Shown piece after piece: positions 1-7,702 of a stretch of 28,829 nt of DNA. Under the pieces are notes generated by a model, which did no database searches, was not told the DNA's origin, and saw only the letters and a list, made by a program, of their open reading frames with translations. The DNA is from CAZBDU01 sp964490725 (GTDB lineage Bacteria; Spirochaetota; Spirochaetia; SZUA-6; DRHE01). The stretch is taken from the NCBI GenBank assembly GCA_964490725.1, contig CAZBDU010000068.1, positions 1 through 28,829 of the forward strand, read 5' to 3'. Made by a program: the position numbers and the translations under genes. Each line of letters opens with the position of its first letter. The first letter of the stretch is position 1.

Positions 1-96
1 GGCGGGCGGGGGGCAGGCGGCACGCGGGCCGGGGGCGGGGGGCAGGCGGGCGGGGCGGCCCCGGCGCCCCGGACGGGGTGCGGGCAGGAGTCCCTG
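1..96. repeat. G-rich low-complexity spacer with a 17-bp direct repeat
   Basis: This stretch lies downstream of the 2Fe-2S gene and is almost entirely G and C, with many runs of three or more G on the plus strand. A 17-base unit (GGGCGGGGGGCAGGCGG) occurs at 4-20 and again at 33-49. The G-runs could form a quadruplex on the plus strand. No gene is visible, and the window edge cuts the region. Confidence 0.6.
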
Positions 97-411
97 TCAG
101 TCCCGCCCCATGTCCACCACAAGGTCCCGGATCACCGGATACCTCCTGTCCGGCTCCAGGACCAGGTCCCCCTCCACCAGGGTGGTACAGGCAAGCCGCC
201 GTTTGCCGTTGATCATCATCGTACACCCCATGCACTTGCCGATCCGGCAGGACGCGTAGAACGCCAGGCTGGGGTCGAGATAGTTGCCGATGTGCTCCAG
301 CACGTTGAAGACGCTCATCTTCTCTTCGAAGGGCACCTGGTAGGTATCGTAGCTTCCTTCCCCGCCCTCCCGGGAGCGCTGGATTCGTACCTCGATCGAT
401 CGTGTTGCCAT
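97..411 (-). CDS. Short 2Fe-2S ferredoxin-fold subunit of a fumarate reductase/succinate dehydrogenase-like enzyme
   Basis: The 104-residue product matches only the N-terminal plant-ferredoxin-like domain of SdhB/FrdB. The cluster ligands have the family spacing C-x4-C-x2-C-x11-C (about C55, C60, C63, C75), followed by the usual LAC segment. The normal SdhB partner (about 230-250 residues) also has a C-terminal domain with 4Fe-4S and 3Fe-4S clusters; that domain is absent here. An ATG at 411 preceded by GGGGAGG at good spacing fixes the start, 16 bases after the flavoprotein stop. It probably carries electrons to or from the upstream flavoprotein in the cytoplasm. There is no signal peptide or membrane segment. 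Whether a separate second Fe-S protein lies beyond the window edge cannot be seen. Confidence 0.85.
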   Translation of the reverse strand: MATRSIEVRIQRSREGGEGSYDTYQVPFEEKMSVFNVLEHIGNYLDPSLAFYASCRIGKCMGCTMMINGKRRLACTTLVEGDLVLEPDRRYPVIRDLVVDMGRD

Positions 412-427
412 GCGCCAGTCCTCCCCG

Positions 428-2191
428 TCAGGTCCCGTACTTCTCGACACCCGCCGGCGGCTTCATGCGTGTGATTGCGGGCGGGCTCTTGCCGATCTGC
501 ATCTCGCTGCCCTTCCTGGCAACGATCTGGTTGGCGGCCCAGCTCTCATTGTCCGTCTGGGGGAAATCCTTGCGGTAGTGGGCTCCCCGGGACTCCTCTC
601 TGGGCAGAGCCGCCGCTACCATGCAGTCCAGGTTGTCGATCATGTTCCGCAGCTCCAGCAGGCGCAGCCACTCTCTGTTGTAGACTCTCCCCTGGAAGGT
701 CAGCGCCGCCTCCTGGCAGGCGCTCCTGAGCTCGAGGATTGTCTCCCTGGCCCGCTCCAGCATCTCGCGGTTGCGCACGATGCCGACGTTGTCCCAGGCA
801 GTCTCCATGAGCCGATCCCTCAGCGCCTGAGTGCTCTCCCCCCCTTTTCGGCCGAAGCCCCGCGTGGCCTCCTCCACGCACGAAGCGACCTGCCGCGAGT
901 CGGGCTCGCCGGCCTCCCCGCCCTTTTCCAGGTCCTCCGACATGGTGACCGCCGCCCTGTGCCCCCACACGATCATGTCGGTGAAGGCGTTGCCGGACAG
1001 CCGGTTGCTGCCGTGGATGCCCGCCGCAACCTCTCCGGCTGCGTACAATCCGGGCACCCTGGTGCGGCACCCCGGATCGATCCTGATGCCGCCGTTGAAG
1101 AAGTGGCACGCCGGAACGGACTCGACGGCCTCTCTGCTCAGGTCGGGAATGAACTTGCTCATGTCGAACCCACCGTAGCGCTTCAGGTACTTCGGCGGGA
1201 GCCATTCCAGGATGTATTCCACCAGGTTGTCCGGCAGATGCTTCAAGGAGACAAAGACACCGCCGTGCGGGCTGCCCCGGTTCTCCATGATCTCCGTCCA
1301 GATCCCCACGGCCAGGATGTCCCGCGTGCTTCTCTCCATCTTGACCGGGTCCCATTTGGCCATGAACCGCTCCCCGTGCTTGTTCAGCAGGTGCCCGTGG
1401 ACCATCCCGGCCGAAGACAGCTTGAAGGGGGTGTTGACGCCCCGCACGGCCTTGGGCCACGGAAAGCATCCGGGAAGGAACATGGGGAACTCCATGTCCA
1501 TCAGCTCCGCCCCGGCGCGCAGGGCCATGGCGGTGCCGTCTCCGGTCAGCTCCTCCGGGCCGGTGGTGATGGGATAGATCCGCATCCCCCCTCCGGTGGC
1601 CAGCAGCGTCGCCCTGGCCCTGACCGCCAGGAACCTGCCGGTCTTCATGTCGAGGCCCAGGACGCCGACGCAGGCGGCATCCCGGAGCAGGATCTCCAGC
1701 ACCATGATGTTGGTCAGGACCCTGATCCCCGACTCCCGCAGCTTGCCGCGGTAGATGCGGATCATCTGCGGCGCCGAAACCATGACCCCGCGGGGATAGC
1801 TGTGGCCCGACATCTTGGCCACGAACAGCGGCTTCAGCCCCCAGTCCAGAAGATCGCTGAGGCGCTCGGGCGCATCCTCCACGTGCGCCTCGACGATGTC
1901 CTGCTGGCTGAGGTATTTCCCGCCGCGGACGATGTCCTCGAAGAACTTCTCCTTGCTGTCCGCCGGGTCGCAGGCCTGCATCTTGAACCGCTGGTGGAGG
2001 CTCCTGCTGTCCACGGCCAGGTCGGCCTCACCGGTGATGGTGGCCCCGCTCCTGCCCAGACCGTTGCCCTTGGTCAGCACCAGGGCCGAGAGCCCCCGGC
2101 GCGCGATCTCCACGGCGGCCGTTGCGCCGGCCCCTTCACTGCCCACGATGGCGATGTCGGTTTCCAGTACGTCGATATCCGGAAGGTTCAC
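428..2191 (-). CDS. FAD-dependent fumarate reductase/succinate dehydrogenase-type flavoprotein
   Basis: The 587-residue protein belongs to the FrdA/SdhA/L-aspartate oxidase superfamily. An N-terminal Rossmann motif VGSEGAGA (about residues 16-23) binds the ADP part of FAD. LATGGG and TGDGTAMALRAGAELMDMEF follow mid-protein, then ERFMAKWDP, a distal FAD motif LYAAGEVAAGIHGSNRLSGNA, and RESRGAHYR near the C terminus, which holds the family's active-site Arg. The His that carries covalent FAD in SdhA is not evident in RSGATITGEAD, so FAD is probably non-covalent. The start is a GTG at 2191 overlapping the TRAP permease stop by four bases (GTGA), implying translational coupling. The 2Fe-2S gene follows 16 bases downstream. 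No signal peptide or heme-anchor gene is seen, so a soluble cytoplasmic enoate or fumarate reductase is inferred; the substrate is unknown. Confidence 0.88.
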   Translation of the reverse strand: MNLPDIDVLETDIAIVGSEGAGATAAVEIARRGLSALVLTKGNGLGRSGATITGEADLAVDSRSLHQRFKMQACDPADSKEKFFEDIVRGGKYLSQQDIVEAHVEDAPERLSDLLDWGLKPLFVAKMSGHSYPRGVMVSAPQMIRIYRGKLRESGIRVLTNIMVLEILLRDAACVGVLGLDMKTGRFLAVRARATLLATGGGMRIYPITTGPEELTGDGTAMALRAGAELMDMEFPMFLPGCFPWPKAVRGVNTPFKLSSAGMVHGHLLNKHGERFMAKWDPVKMERSTRDILAVGIWTEIMENRGSPHGGVFVSLKHLPDNLVEYILEWLPPKYLKRYGGFDMSKFIPDLSREAVESVPACHFFNGGIRIDPGCRTRVPGLYAAGEVAAGIHGSNRLSGNAFTDMIVWGHRAAVTMSEDLEKGGEAGEPDSRQVASCVEEATRGFGRKGGESTQALRDRLMETAWDNVGIVRNREMLERARETILELRSACQEAALTFQGRVYNREWLRLLELRNMIDNLDCMVAAALPREESRGAHYRKDFPQTDNESWAANQIVARKGSEMQIGKSPPAITRMKPPAGVEKYGT

Positions 2192-4077
2192 GAGCTGCTC
2201 CTCTTGGCTTGTGCCAGCCGCGGCAGGTACCGGTGCCACACCAGCAGCGCCGCCAGGCAGGCAATACCGATGAGATCGGTCCTCCAACCCGGCACGATCA
2301 TGACGATCGCCGCCCCGATGGCCAGCGCCCTCTGGAACACGTTCAGGCGCGAGGTCCAGTATCCCTCCGCCCCGACGGCCAGCGCGTACACGCCGATCAG
2401 GGCGGTGATCACCGCCAGCACGATCCGCACCGGAGAACCCATCAGAAGCAGGGACTGGGAGTAGACGAAGGCGTAGGGCACGATGAACGAGGCGAGCCCC
2501 AGGCGAAAAGCCGTCCAGCCTGTCTTGGCCATGGGCGCCTTCGCAATCCCTGCAGCCACGTAGGCGGATATCGCCACCGGCGGGGTCACCAGAGAGGCCC
2601 GGCAGAAGTAGACCGCGAACAGGTGGGCGGCCACCGGCGCCACTCCCAGCTTGACGATTCCGGGGATGATCAGGGCAACCATCAGAATGTAGGCCGGGGA
2701 AACGGGCATGCCCATGCCCAGGATGATGGCGGCGATCATGGCCGTCACCAGCGCGATCAGCACGTGACCCCTGCTGACGGCCACCACCAGCGAGGTGAAG
2801 CGCACCCCGATTCCGCTCTGGTAGATGGCGCCCACCACCAGCCCCGAGAGGGCGCAGGCCACCGCCACCACCAGCGCTCCCCTGGCGCCCTCCTCCAGCG
2901 CGGCGATGAACTTCGCCGGGGTCAGCCGCGTAATCCTGCGCAGGAAGCTGAGCAGCACGATCCCCAGGATGCTGGCGGTGACCGAAAAGAACGGCGTCCG
3001 CCCGATGGCCATGAAGCCCAGCAGCATGAGGATCGGCACGATAAGGTGCGCGTAGGAAAGCGCCTTCTCCTTCCAGGGAGGAAGCTCCTCTTTGGTAAGA
3101 CCTCTGATTCCCATCCTGGCCGCTTCCAGGTCCACCTGGAAATACACGGCGGCAAAGTACAGGATTGCCGGGATCGCGGCGTACTTGATGATCTGTATGT
3201 AGGGGATGCCCGTGTACTTGGCCATCAGAAAGGCCGCCGCCCCCATGATGGGAGGCATGATCTCGCCGCCGGTAGAGGCCACGGCCTCCACCCCGCCGGC
3301 AAAATGGGGCTCGAACCCCACTTTCTTCATCAACGGGATGGTGAAGGTGCCGGTCACCGCCACGTTGGCGCTTCCGGCGCCGCTGATGGTGCCGAACCCG
3401 GCGCTGCTCAGAACCGCCACCTTGGCGGGGCCGCCCCTGGTCCTTCCGGTGAGGCCGGTGGCCACGTCGGTGATGAACTCGCCAAAGCCCGTCTTCAGCA
3501 TGAAGGCGCCGAAGATGATGAACAGCACGATGTAGGTGGCGGAGATGATCAACGGAGTTCCGAATATCCCTCCGTCGCTCAGGTACTGGAGGTCTATGAA
3601 GTTCTCCAGGCTGGTGCCGGGATGCCGAAAGATGCTCGGCAGGTAGGGACCCGCGAACGTGTAGAGGATGAACAGCCCGGCCACGATGGTGAGGAACAGC
3701 CCGATGGTCCTCCTGGCGGCTTCCAGGACAAGGGCGATGATCAGGATACCGAAGATCTTCTCGATGGGCAGCACCGGAGTCACGAAGCGAAAGCGCACGA
3801 ACGCCACGTAGTCGAAGTTCACCAGGAGGTAGCCGAGCGAGGCGACAGCCGCGGCGGCGAAGAGCCAATCGTACCAGGGCACACGGCCTCTGCTCTCACC
3901 CTTCCTGGCCGGATAGGTGAGAAAGACCAGGACAAGCGCAAACATGAGATGGATGCTTCCCTGACGCATGGCCTGCAGGGTGCCGAACACACCGGTGTAG
4001 AGATGGAAAATGGCCATGGCTGCAGCGATCAACGTCACGAGGTTGCGGAGACTGATCACGGCGCTTGCCTTCTTCAT
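2188..4077 (-). CDS. TRAP transporter fused permease (DctQ-DctM, TAXI type)
   Basis: The 629-residue membrane protein has a small N-terminal DctQ-like bundle fused to a large DctM-like part, the arrangement of TAXI-TRAP 4TM/12TM permeases. Features include an early hydrophobic helix (LVTLIAAAMAIFHLYTGVFG), the conserved GRTRGGPAKVAV followed by SGAGSANVAVTGTFTIPLMKK, and STGGEIMPPIMGAAAFLMA in the middle. A late ILGMGMPVSPAYILMVAL segment repeats the DctM theme. It would drive ion-coupled import of an organic acid delivered by a periplasmic TAXI receptor, most likely the one encoded just upstream (4171-5166). The ATG at 4077 is preceded by AAAGGGGG. An in-frame ATG further upstream lies in the stem-loop region and is less likely. 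The gene overlaps the flavoprotein start by four bases. Confidence 0.95.
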   Translation of the reverse strand: MKKASAVISLRNLVTLIAAAMAIFHLYTGVFGTLQAMRQGSIHLMFALVLVFLTYPARKGESRGRVPWYDWLFAAAAVASLGYLLVNFDYVAFVRFRFVTPVLPIEKIFGILIIALVLEAARRTIGLFLTIVAGLFILYTFAGPYLPSIFRHPGTSLENFIDLQYLSDGGIFGTPLIISATYIVLFIIFGAFMLKTGFGEFITDVATGLTGRTRGGPAKVAVLSSAGFGTISGAGSANVAVTGTFTIPLMKKVGFEPHFAGGVEAVASTGGEIMPPIMGAAAFLMAKYTGIPYIQIIKYAAIPAILYFAAVYFQVDLEAARMGIRGLTKEELPPWKEKALSYAHLIVPILMLLGFMAIGRTPFFSVTASILGIVLLSFLRRITRLTPAKFIAALEEGARGALVVAVACALSGLVVGAIYQSGIGVRFTSLVVAVSRGHVLIALVTAMIAAIILGMGMPVSPAYILMVALIIPGIVKLGVAPVAAHLFAVYFCRASLVTPPVAISAYVAAGIAKAPMAKTGWTAFRLGLASFIVPYAFVYSQSLLLMGSPVRIVLAVITALIGVYALAVGAEGYWTSRLNVFQRALAIGAAIVMIVPGWRTDLIGIACLAALLVWHRYLPRLAQAKRSSS

Positions 4078-4112
4078 GCACACCCCCTTTCGGCAAGGAA
4101 GACGAAGCGGAA

Positions 4113-4156
4113 GACGACCCCGGCCCGGCCCACGGGCCTTGCGAACCGGGGTCGTC
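4113..4156 (-). promoter_or_regulatory. Strong intergenic stem-loop after TAXI receptor 1
   Basis: A perfect 11-bp inverted repeat (GACGACCCCGG at 4113-4123 and CCGGGGTCGTC at 4146-4156) with a GC-rich loop that can fold further. It starts 14 bases past the receptor's TAG stop and precedes the permease gene. The downstream side is only mildly T-rich, so it looks like an RNA-stabilising or partial-termination element rather than a full terminator. Confidence 0.65.
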
Positions 4157-4170
4157 ATGTAGAAATCTGG

Positions 4171-5166
4171 CTACTTGATCCAGCCTTTCTCCCGGTAGTA
4201 CTTCAGGGCGCCCGGATGAAAATTCACGCCCAGCGCCGGCCTGGCCAGGTCCTGCGGCTTCACCCCGGCGAGGTCCGAGGAGACCACCTGCATGTCCGAC
4301 CAGTTCTCCGCGAGGCTCTTGGTCATCTTGTACACCAGGTCATCGGGAAGGCCGGCGGCCACCGCCACGCCCAGGCTGTAGCTGGGTATCTGCGTGTCCT
4401 TGGTGACCCCTTTGTAGGAGCCCTTGGGCAGCACCGCGGCGGAGATGCCCGGGCTGCTCGCCTGCAGCTTCTTCATCATGTCGGAGGGGATCTCCAGCAC
4501 CCGTACCGGACGGGTGGTCTCGAGGTCCGTGATGGTGGGGTCCGAGGTCAGGGTGATGCTGGCCACCATGGCGTCGATATGGCCGTCCTTCATCAGGCCC
4601 GCCGACTCCTCCAGGTCCATGAAGTCCACCTTGCCCAGGTCGTCATAGCTCAGCCCGGCGGCCTTGAGGACGTTGCGCGTGATGACCTCCACAGTGTACC
4701 CCCGCGGGGCGGGAGCCAGCCGCTTGCCCTTCAGGTCGGCCGGGGTGTAGATGTCCGAGTTGGCCCAGACCAGAATCGCATAGTACTCCGGCGCGAAGGC
4801 GGCCAGCCCGCGCACGTTGGTGATCTTCTTCTCGAACGGTGGGTTGCCCATCACGGCGTCGCCGATGGAGGCGCCGGTGGTGATGGCCGCGTCCGCCTTG
4901 CCTTCGCTGATGGCCACCACGTTCCCCGCCCCGCCGGCGTCCGCATGGCTGAAGGACAGCCCCGGGATGTTCTTTCCCCAGATGTCGGCGATCGCCACCG
5001 CGATGGGGTACCATCCCCCACCCGGCGACCCGGAGTAGAAAGCGATGTTCCGGGTCTCCGTCGCACCGGGGGCGGTCCCCTCCGCGGAGCCGCCTGCCCA
5101 GATCGTCCCGGCCACGGCGACGGCGAGCGCCAACGCCAGCATGATTGCGATTACCTTCCTGTGCAT
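4171..5166 (-). CDS. TAXI-family TRAP transporter solute-binding protein (receptor 1)
   Basis: The 331-residue product opens with a signal peptide (MHRK, a hydrophobic stretch to about residue 20, then AGGSAEG), indicating export to the periplasm. The mature part has the TAXI-family pattern: FYSGSPGGGWYPIA, ADAGGAGNVVAISEGKAD, then LKGKRLAPAPRGYTVEVI, and a C-terminal GVNFHPGALKYYREKGWIK. It should capture a carboxylate-type solute and hand it to the fused permease encoded next (2188-4077). GGAGG lies about five bases before the ATG at 5166. It is clearly a paralogue of the receptor at 15016-15999, sharing long identical blocks, and is much less like the receptor at 8494-9483. Confidence 0.95.
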   Translation of the reverse strand: MHRKVIAIMLALALAVAVAGTIWAGGSAEGTAPGATETRNIAFYSGSPGGGWYPIAVAIADIWGKNIPGLSFSHADAGGAGNVVAISEGKADAAITTGASIGDAVMGNPPFEKKITNVRGLAAFAPEYYAILVWANSDIYTPADLKGKRLAPAPRGYTVEVITRNVLKAAGLSYDDLGKVDFMDLEESAGLMKDGHIDAMVASITLTSDPTITDLETTRPVRVLEIPSDMMKKLQASSPGISAAVLPKGSYKGVTKDTQIPSYSLGVAVAAGLPDDLVYKMTKSLAENWSDMQVVSSDLAGVKPQDLARPALGVNFHPGALKYYREKGWIK

Positions 5167-5222
5167 AGATACCTCCGTTTTCTGATGGTCACTTCTCCCT
5201 CACCGGGAGGAACAGCTTCCAG

Positions 5223-5242
5223 CGGGGCCCGGTCCGGCCCCG
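5223..5242 (-). promoter_or_regulatory. Stem-loop directly after the AOR gene
   Basis: CGGGGCC at 5223-5229 pairs with GGCCCCG at 5236-5242 around a six-base loop, one base beyond the AOR TAG stop. A smaller CTCCC/GGGAG hairpin follows at 5195-5209. There is no T-tract. It may separate AOR expression from that of the downstream receptor gene. Confidence 0.45.
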
Positions 5243-5243
5243 G

Positions 5244-7187
5244 CTACATCACCTCCTTTCCGGCCTTCGCTCCGCGGGCAAGCCCCTGCAGAGCCCGGCC
5301 CACGTCTTGCAGGCGCAGCGCCTCGAGGGTGGACTTCAGCGGGACCCCGTCCCTCTCATCCCAGCCATGCGCCCTGTAGTAGGCGGTCAGAAGACCGTCA
5401 TACTGCACGCGGTCGATCACCGAGCCCGGCATGCGCGGCCACGGCCCCGGGGGAAGCGGCTCGGTGAGCTCCCGCTCCGGTGGATAGTCGTCGGCGCGCC
5501 GCACTCCCTCCCTCACCAGGAAGGCCCTCTCCACGTTGTAGACCCGCTCGGCGGCCCGGAGCATCTCCTTTCCATCCATCTCCACACCGGTCGCCGCGGC
5601 GAACATCTCGGCGAACAGCCCGGCGTCCACACAGACCGGCGAGGACCAGTGGCTGAAGAACTTGCACACCTCCAGCATGTCGGCCAGCGCCGAGTTGTAC
5701 TCGTTGTAGATGACCTGCTGCTCCTTGTGCGCGTACACCGTCCGGTCCGCCGCCTCCCGGTAGCCGTAGAAGCGCTCAGCGAGCTCGGGGCTCAAGGCAT
5801 GCTCCGCGTGATGGCTGCTGCGCAGGTGATCGGAGCCGCGGGTGGAGGTGGAGTGGGCCAGCGCATGCCCGGCTCCGCTCCCGCGGAAGGATTCATGAAA
5901 CTCCAGCCCCTTGATGGTGAGGGCGCGCTTCTCGGCGCCGCCGCCTATTCTGGCCGCCGCCCTGAGCTCCCCTTCGGCCAGAACGTCGCCGAATCCTTCC
6001 CTGGCGGCGATCATCTCCACCAGGCGGATGATGGCCTGCCCGTCCCCCCAACCAAGGGGAAAGCCGACGTCTTCTTTTCCTATGATCCCTTCCTCGTACA
6101 GCTCCATGGCGAAGCCGATCACCCGGCCGGTGGAATCGCAGTCCAGCCCCAGCTTGTTGGTGAGCTCCGCCGCCCTGAGGATCGAATCCAGGTCCGTGTT
6201 CAGACAGATCGACCCGAAGGAGGCGACGGTCTCGAACTCCGGCCCCTCGCCGTACAGCCCGGCGTTCGCCCCCTCCCGGACGCGGAAGCGCGGCATGCAC
6301 TGCACCGGACAGGAGTAGCAGCCCAGCATCTTCGTGCGGTACTTGTTGTGGAAGATCGCCGGGTCCAGCCTGTCCGCCTCTTCCCAGTTGGCGGCCTGGT
6401 GGTGCCTGGTGCCCAGCTTGCTGTTCCTCTGGTGCACGTCCCAGAGGAACCCGTAGGTGCCGGCGTGCACGCCCGCCTTGAACCCCCGCTGGATGGCGAT
6501 CGCCTCGAAGATGTCCGCCCCCTTGTTCACGGCCCGCATCAGGCCCTGGGGATCGGCGATCCCGATGCCCTGGTCTCCCCGAACCGCAATCGCCTTGAGG
6601 TTCTTCGAGCCCATCACCGCTCCCATCCCCGTCCTGGCGGCCGACCGCTTGAGGGAGGTCCGGACGCTGGCAAAGCGCACCAGCTTCTCCCCGGCGGGTC
6701 CGATGCAGGCCACCTCGATGCGCGGGTCCCCCAGGACCTTGCGGATCCTGCGCTGCGTCTGCCAGGTGTCCAGTCCCCAGAGATCTGCCGCGTCCAGAAG
6801 CTTCGGCTTGCCGTTGTCGATGAACAGGAAGACCGGGGCGGGGGCCCTGCCCTTGAACGCCAGGTGGTCGAAACCGGAGAACTTGAGCGCCGGGGCCCAG
6901 TGCCCGCCGGAGTTGGAGTCCCCCAGGAAGCCCAGGGGCGAGCGGGCCGTCACGTTGAACCGCCCCGAGCCGGGGGCGAGGGTGCCGGTGAGCGGGCCGC
7001 TTCCGAACACCAGACAGTTCGCCGGGTCGAAGCCGTCCGTACCCGCGGGCACCTCGTCAAAGAGGATCTTGGCGTTGATGCCGCGCCCCCCGATGAAGTC
7101 CAGACGCAGGCGCTCCGACAGCGGGATGCTCTCCACCTTCCCGCCGCTCAAGTCCACCCGCAGCATCCGTCCTTGCCAGCCGTACAT
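5244..7187 (-). CDS. Tungsten-containing aldehyde:ferredoxin oxidoreductase (AOR family)
   Basis: At 647 residues this is close to the usual AOR length (about 600-650). The N-terminal domain shows the family signatures MLRVDLSGGKVE, FIGGRGINAK and FGSGPLTGTLAPGSGRFNVTARSPLGFLGDSNSGG-type text, then RTGMGAVMGSKNLKAI (about 185-200), which contributes to binding the bis-pterin tungsten cofactor. The single 4Fe-4S cluster is bound by C290, C293 and C297 (CYSCPVQC) and C508 (LEVCKFF). The family oxidises aldehydes to carboxylates and reduces ferredoxin; some members act as acid reductases or oxidise aromatic or branched aldehydes. The ferredoxin-like gene 18 bases upstream is the likely electron acceptor. 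The start at 7187 has GGGAGG in front of it. The aldehyde substrate is unknown. Confidence 0.93.
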   Translation of the reverse strand: MYGWQGRMLRVDLSGGKVESIPLSERLRLDFIGGRGINAKILFDEVPAGTDGFDPANCLVFGSGPLTGTLAPGSGRFNVTARSPLGFLGDSNSGGHWAPALKFSGFDHLAFKGRAPAPVFLFIDNGKPKLLDAADLWGLDTWQTQRRIRKVLGDPRIEVACIGPAGEKLVRFASVRTSLKRSAARTGMGAVMGSKNLKAIAVRGDQGIGIADPQGLMRAVNKGADIFEAIAIQRGFKAGVHAGTYGFLWDVHQRNSKLGTRHHQAANWEEADRLDPAIFHNKYRTKMLGCYSCPVQCMPRFRVREGANAGLYGEGPEFETVASFGSICLNTDLDSILRAAELTNKLGLDCDSTGRVIGFAMELYEEGIIGKEDVGFPLGWGDGQAIIRLVEMIAAREGFGDVLAEGELRAAARIGGGAEKRALTIKGLEFHESFRGSGAGHALAHSTSTRGSDHLRSSHHAEHALSPELAERFYGYREAADRTVYAHKEQQVIYNEYNSALADMLEVCKFFSHWSSPVCVDAGLFAEMFAAATGVEMDGKEMLRAAERVYNVERAFLVREGVRRADDYPPERELTEPLPPGPWPRMPGSVIDRVQYDGLLTAYYRAHGWDERDGVPLKSTLEALRLQDVGRALQGLARGAKAGKEVM

Positions 7188-7205
7188 GACCGCGCCTCCC
7201 TCGAC

Positions 7206-7676
7206 TCAGCCGATCTTGCGCAGGGAACCGAACAGCACCTCCGCCTCCCTGGCGCGCCGCTTCCGGGCGGCGGGCGTCAGCGGAGCGTACTGGAGGGCGC
7301 CCCGGGGGCACCACTCCACGCACAGGGGCTCGCCGCCGCACTGGTCGCAGATGAGAGCCTTCTTTCGCTCCCGGTGGTAGGCGATCGCCTGGAAGGGACA
7401 GGCCTTGAGGCAGGCCTTGCAGCCGTTGCAGGCCTGCTCGTCCACCAGGATCACGCCGCTGTCCGGATCCCTGCGGATGGCCTCCGTGGGGCAGACGGCG
7501 GCGCAGAACAGCACCTCGCACTGCCGGCAGATCAGCAGCGTTTCCACCATCTCACCGCGGCGTGTCTGGATCCTGGCCTTGGCGGGGTTGCACTCGCCCT
7601 CCCGTCCCAGGGAGCACACGGTTTCGCAGAGGTGACAGGCGCCGCACTCCTGCATGTCGATCAGTATGGTCTTCAT
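7206..7676 (-). CDS. Four-cluster 4Fe-4S ferredoxin-type electron-transfer protein (HydN/HycB/DmsB-like)
   Basis: The 156-residue protein has 16 cysteines in four groups: C11-x2-C-x2-C-x3-C21, C50-x2-C-x4-C-x3-C62, C83-x2-C-x2-C-x3-C93 and C110-x2-C-x5-C-x3-C123. That is the four-cluster layout of HydN/HycB/DmsB-type electron carriers. Lying 18 bases upstream of the AOR gene, it probably relays electrons from AOR to ferredoxin, a hydrogenase or another reductase. Two starts are possible: ATG at 7676 (MKTILID, preceded by AGGA) and ATG at 7709, which adds 11 residues, overlaps the aldolase stop in ATGTTGA and has GAGGGG in front. The shorter form is chosen because this family usually begins just before the first Cys group. 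Confidence 0.9.
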   Translation of the reverse strand: MKTILIDMQECGACHLCETVCSLGREGECNPAKARIQTRRGEMVETLLICRQCEVLFCAAVCPTEAIRRDPDSGVILVDEQACNGCKACLKACPFQAIAYHRERKKALICDQCGGEPLCVEWCPRGALQYAPLTPAARKRRAREAEVLFGSLRKIG

Positions 7677-7702
7677 GGTCTTCCTGACAGAGCGTCCCGC
7701 CG

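Noticed and set aside
97..411. A frameshift cutting off the second Fe-S domain of the 2Fe-2S subunit
   Set aside because: No cysteine-rich coding can be seen in other frames of the remaining 96 bases, which are low-complexity; the window is too short there to claim a broken gene.
410..2464. Long plus-strand open frame opposite the flavoprotein and permease genes
   Set aside because: It is antisense to well-recognised genes, its translation is Arg/Pro/His/Gln-rich with no family signature, and such long antisense frames are usual in GC-rich DNA. The same applies to 2122-5379, 5307-7733, 9185-11611 and 11526-14306.
428..3868. A long minus-strand frame reading through the permease region into the flavoprotein, suggesting a fusion
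   Set aside because: The upstream part is out of frame with the permease and has no domain. The real flavoprotein begins at the GTG overlapping the permease stop.
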